Of a stretch of 64,000 bases of DNA, positions 61,419 to 64,000 are shown piece by piece. Made by a program: the position numbers and the translations under genes. The stretch comes from Acidimangrovimonas sediminis (lineage in GTDB: Bacteria > Pseudomonadota > Alphaproteobacteria > Rhodobacterales > Rhodobacteraceae), in NCBI RefSeq assembly GCF_002871005.1, contig NZ_PHSN01000017.1, forward strand, positions 1-64,000, read 5' to 3'. Every line of letters begins with the position of its first letter. Position 1 is the stretch's first letter. Below the pieces are notes generated by a model. That model searched no databases. It worked only from the letters and a program-made list of their open reading frames with translations, and was not told the origin of the DNA.

Positions 61419-62927
61419 TCAGTCGAAGGTGAGGAAACCGGCCGCCTCCGACAGCGCGGGCGCCGCCTTCAGCTTTGCGATATCGGGGCGGCGCGGCGCA
61501 AGATCGGACAGCCCCGCGATCATCGCCTCCAGCGCGGCCGCGACGGCCAGCACGCCCAGGTCGTCGTGCCGCCGCCCGACGATCTGCAACCCGAAGGGCA
61601 TGCCGTTCGCATCGAAGCCGCAGGGGATGGTGATCGAGGGATGGCCCGGGATGGTCGAGGCATAGGCCATCGCCAGCCAGTGGTAATAGCTTTTCGTCGG
61701 CACGCCGTCGATCTCGGCCGGATACAGCTCGCGCCAGCTGCGCGGGCTGATCGTCACGGCGGGCGAGATCAGGAAGTCATGCGTCTCGAAGAAGGCCTGC
61801 CAGAGGTGATAGTACCGGGTCTGCGCCATCAGCGCCTTGGCCACGTCCTCGGCCGAATAGGTCCGGCCCTCGGCCACGTTGTCGGTCACGTTGGGGCCGA
61901 CCAGATCGGGCTTGGTATCCACCAGCTCGGCATGGCGGCCAAGGAACTGCACCGCGCGCAGCACCGAGAAGATGCGATCGGCATCGGTGCAATCGGGGGT
62001 GGTTTCCTCGACCGCGCCGAAGAACGGCGCAAGCTGCGGCATCACCTTGCGGAAATGATCCCGCACGATGCGCTCGGTCGGGGCGAAGCCGTAATCCTCG
62101 GTCACCGCGACCTTCAGCGACGACAGGTCCCGCCGCGGCAGGCGGGCGAAATCGTCAGGGTTCCACGGCGTCTTGCCGTCGATGACCGTGGTATAGGGAT
62201 CGAGCTGGTCGGGCCGCGCCAGCACCGACAGCATCAGCCCGGCATCGGCGACCGACCGCGCCATTGGCCCCGAGGTCGACATCGGCACGATGCCCATCGG
62301 CCGGGTGTTGCCCGGCACCACGCCGGGGCTGGGACGGTAGCCGACGACGCCGCAGAAGGCCGCGGGATTGCGAAGGCTGCCGCCGGTGTCCGACCCGGTG
62401 GCGAGCGGCGCGTAGCCGCAGGCCAGCGCCACGGCCGAGCCGCCGGAAGACCCCGCGCAGGTCCGCGTCAGGTCGTAGGGGTTCGCGGTGACGCCGTAGA
62501 CGCGGTTGCGGGTGTTGCCGCCGGCGCTCCATTCGGGGTTGTTGGTCTTGCCCATCGGGCTGGCCCCGGCGCCGCGCATGGCCGCGACGATCGCGTCGTC
62601 TCCCTTCGCCACGTTGTCGCGGAAGATCTCCGAGCCGAAGGTGGTGGGTAGCCCCTTGACGTCGATCATGTCCTTCACCCCGAAGGGCAGGCCGTGCAGC
62701 GGCCCGAGGCGCGCGCCCGCGCTTACCGCCGCTTCGGCCTCGCGCGCGGCGGCGCGCAGGCCGGGGAAGTCGCGAGCGACCAGCGCGTTGACGGCGTGGT
62801 CCACCGCCTCGACCCGGGCGATGCAGGCCTCGGCCAGCTCGACCGGCGACAACTGGCGGCGGGCGATCAGGCGGCGCGCCTCGAGGGCGCCCAGGTCGGC
62901 GGGGTCGGTTGCGGAGATCGTGCTCAT
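61419..62927 (-). CDS. Amidase (amidase signature family)
   Basis: 502 residues. Triad K85 (FGVKDM), S160 (CAGSSGGSA) and S184 (GSDTGGSLRNP), with the usual spacing. It hydrolyses a primary or secondary amide. It overlaps dsdA by 4 bp (ATGA) and is followed by ridA after 42 bp. Its context suggests release of a D-amino acid, for example from an amide such as D-serinamide or an acyl form; this is inference. Confidence 0.94.
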   Translation of the reverse strand: MSTISATDPADLGALEARRLIARRQLSPVELAEACIARVEAVDHAVNALVARDFPGLRAAAREAEAAVSAGARLGPLHGLPFGVKDMIDVKGLPTTFGSEIFRDNVAKGDDAIVAAMRGAGASPMGKTNNPEWSAGGNTRNRVYGVTANPYDLTRTCAGSSGGSAVALACGYAPLATGSDTGGSLRNPAAFCGVVGYRPSPGVVPGNTRPMGIVPMSTSGPMARSVADAGLMLSVLARPDQLDPYTTVIDGKTPWNPDDFARLPRRDLSSLKVAVTEDYGFAPTERIVRDHFRKVMPQLAPFFGAVEETTPDCTDADRIFSVLRAVQFLGRHAELVDTKPDLVGPNVTDNVAEGRTYSAEDVAKALMAQTRYYHLWQAFFETHDFLISPAVTISPRSWRELYPAEIDGVPTKSYYHWLAMAYASTIPGHPSITIPCGFDANGMPFGLQIVGRRHDDLGVLAVAAALEAMIAGLSDLAPRRPDIAKLKAAPALSEAAGFLTFD

Positions 62928-64000
62928 GCTGTGGTTCCTGTGTCGTCGTGGTCCCGGGCAAGGCAAGCCTGCCCCCGGGCAAGAAAGTCGGCGTATTCGG
63001 CCTCCGGCACGAAGGCCCCGCCGGTGGTCCAGACCACCTGCAACGCGCGGTCCGGTGTGCCCCCAGGCAGGTGCCGCGCGGCGAAGTCGCGGCCCTCGGC
63101 ACTGCCGGCCAGAAGGGCCGGCCCGGCAAAGCCCGAGGCGGCCGAAGGCTCCACCCGCAGGCCTGCCGCGTGGGCGCGCGCCAGCCAGCGGAACAGGTCG
63201 TCGTCGGTCACCGTCAGCACCCCGGCCAGCCGGTGGCGCATCCGCTCGGCCACCAGCGCGGACATGGTGTTGACGGCCATCCCGTCGGCCTCGGTCCGGC
63301 CGCCCAGCCCGATGTCGCGCACATTGGCATCCGCCCCGGACCCCAGCGCCATGCGGTAGAGTGCCGAGGGCGCCTCGACCGGTTCGACGAAGAAGGCGTG
63401 GACATCCGCGCCGAACGCCCCGCGCGCGCCATGGGCGATGCCCCCAGGCGCGCCGCCGATGCCGCAGGGCAGGTAGAGGATCAGCGGCCTGTCCGGCCCG
63501 ATCCGGTGCCCCGCCGCCTGCAGCTGCGCGGCAAGCTCGGCCCCCGCGGCGGTATAGCCGCGGTAGAGCGAGAGCGAATCCTCGTCGTCGACGAAATGCG
63601 CCAGCGGGTCCTCGGCGGCGACCCGGCGGGCGGCGGCGACGGCTTCGGTGTAATCGGTCCGGTGCTGGACCACCTCGACGCCCAATGCGCGCAGGCGCGC
63701 CACCTTCCACGGCTTGGCGTCGGACGACATGTGGACGACCGCCGCGTACCCCAGCGCCCGCGCGGCGATGCCGACGCTGAGACCGAGGTTCCCGGTCGAC
63801 CCGACAAGGACGCGGCGGCGCGCAAAGAAGGCCCGCGCCGCATCCGAGGTGAGCGCCGCCGTGTCGCCGCCGCCGGGCGCGCCGCGTTCGGGCACGATCC
63901 CGGCCGCGCGCGCCTGCGCCAGCGCCACGGTCACCACCTCGAACAGCCCGCCGCGTGCCTTGACCGACCCCGCCACCGGCAACGCGTGGTCGGCCTTGAC
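62924..64000 (-). CDS. dsdA: D-serine dehydratase (5' end beyond the window)
   Basis: At least 358 residues; the gene runs off the right edge, so the N-terminal part is missing. The PLP-lysine motif GSVKARGGLFEV, VGSTGNLGLSVGIAARALGY, VHMSSDAKPWKVARLRALGVEVV and YLPCGIGGAPGGIAHG match DsdA closely. It converts D-serine to pyruvate and ammonia via 2-aminoacrylate. It heads, as far as visible, an operon with amidase, ridA and dadA-like genes. The C-terminal VWTTGGAFVPEAEYADFLARGQ is intact. Confidence 0.94.
   Translation of the reverse strand, partial: VKADHALPVAGSVKARGGLFEVVTVALAQARAAGIVPERGAPGGGDTAALTSDAARAFFARRRVLVGSTGNLGLSVGIAARALGYAAVVHMSSDAKPWKVARLRALGVEVVQHRTDYTEAVAAARRVAAEDPLAHFVDDEDSLSLYRGYTAAGAELAAQLQAAGHRIGPDRPLILYLPCGIGGAPGGIAHGARGAFGADVHAFFVEPVEAPSALYRMALGSGADANVRDIGLGGRTEADGMAVNTMSALVAERMRHRLAGVLTVTDDDLFRWLARAHAAGLRVEPSAASGFAGPALLAGSAEGRDFAARHLPGGTPDRALQVVWTTGGAFVPEAEYADFLARGQACLARDHDDTGTTA

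Overview
The window is a 64 kb stretch of GC-rich DNA, most likely from an alphaproteobacterium of the Rhodobacterales type. This rests on an intact repABC replication module, codon usage dominated by G/C third positions, and many TRAP and ABC transporters in catabolic operons. The repABC operon indicates a plasmid, megaplasmid or chromid rather than the main chromosome. No rRNA, tRNA, CRISPR array, transposase or intact insertion sequence was seen.

Left end (1-9.5 kb): a periplasmic PepSY-like protein with an Asp/Arg/Met repeat tail and a universal stress protein lie downstream of a complete N-type rotary ATPase operon in the order atpD-C-Q-R-B-E-F-A-G, all on the minus strand. A near-consensus FNR box lies just upstream of atpD. 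A MazE-like antitoxin/Doc toxin pair is divergent from atpD, followed by a gene for an FNR/CRP-family regulator with an FnrL-like cysteine cluster. Replication region (9.7-13.2 kb): repA-repB-repC on the minus strand. The repB-repC gap holds a 16-bp parS-type palindrome overlapping a candidate counter-transcribed RNA promoter and three iterated small hairpins derived from the repB tail. An AT-rich candidate origin lies inside repC.

13.5-22.3 kb: a divergent XRE-cupin regulator controls a putative operon of FAD oxidase, TRAP transporter (order M-P-Q), M81 metallopeptidase, D-aminoacylase-like amidohydrolase and a CobW-type GTPase. 22.5-27 kb: an IclR regulator, a polar amino acid ABC transporter and formimidoylglutamate deiminase (hutF). 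27-34.7 kb: iron alcohol dehydrogenase, gamma-glutamyl-type glutamine synthetase, amidase and a sugar-type ABC transporter with one permease gene reduced to a 3' stub. This is followed by an AraC regulator and a methyltransferase/MerR pair.

36.9-46.9 kb: a long minus-strand operon carries maoC-type hydratase, TRAP transporter, MmgE/PrpD protein, acyl-CoA dehydrogenase, class III CoA-transferase, GntR regulator, MFS transporter and CitE-like lyase. Together these fit import, CoA activation, hydration and cleavage of a small (perhaps C5) dicarboxylate. 47.1-52.1 kb: minimal ethanolamine utilisation (eutB, eutC, APC-family permease, divergent AraC regulator).

52.3-64 kb: an aminotransferase converges on a minus-strand series of aldehyde dehydrogenase, beta-hydroxyacid dehydrogenase, LysR, M20 amidohydrolase, a two-gene membrane protein pair, DadA-like oxidase, RidA, amidase and D-serine dehydratase (dsdA, cut by the right edge). 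This looks like a D-amino acid/amide utilisation region. Overall the replicon couples an accessory ion-pumping ATPase with a modular set of uptake-plus-catabolism operons, mostly with local regulators.
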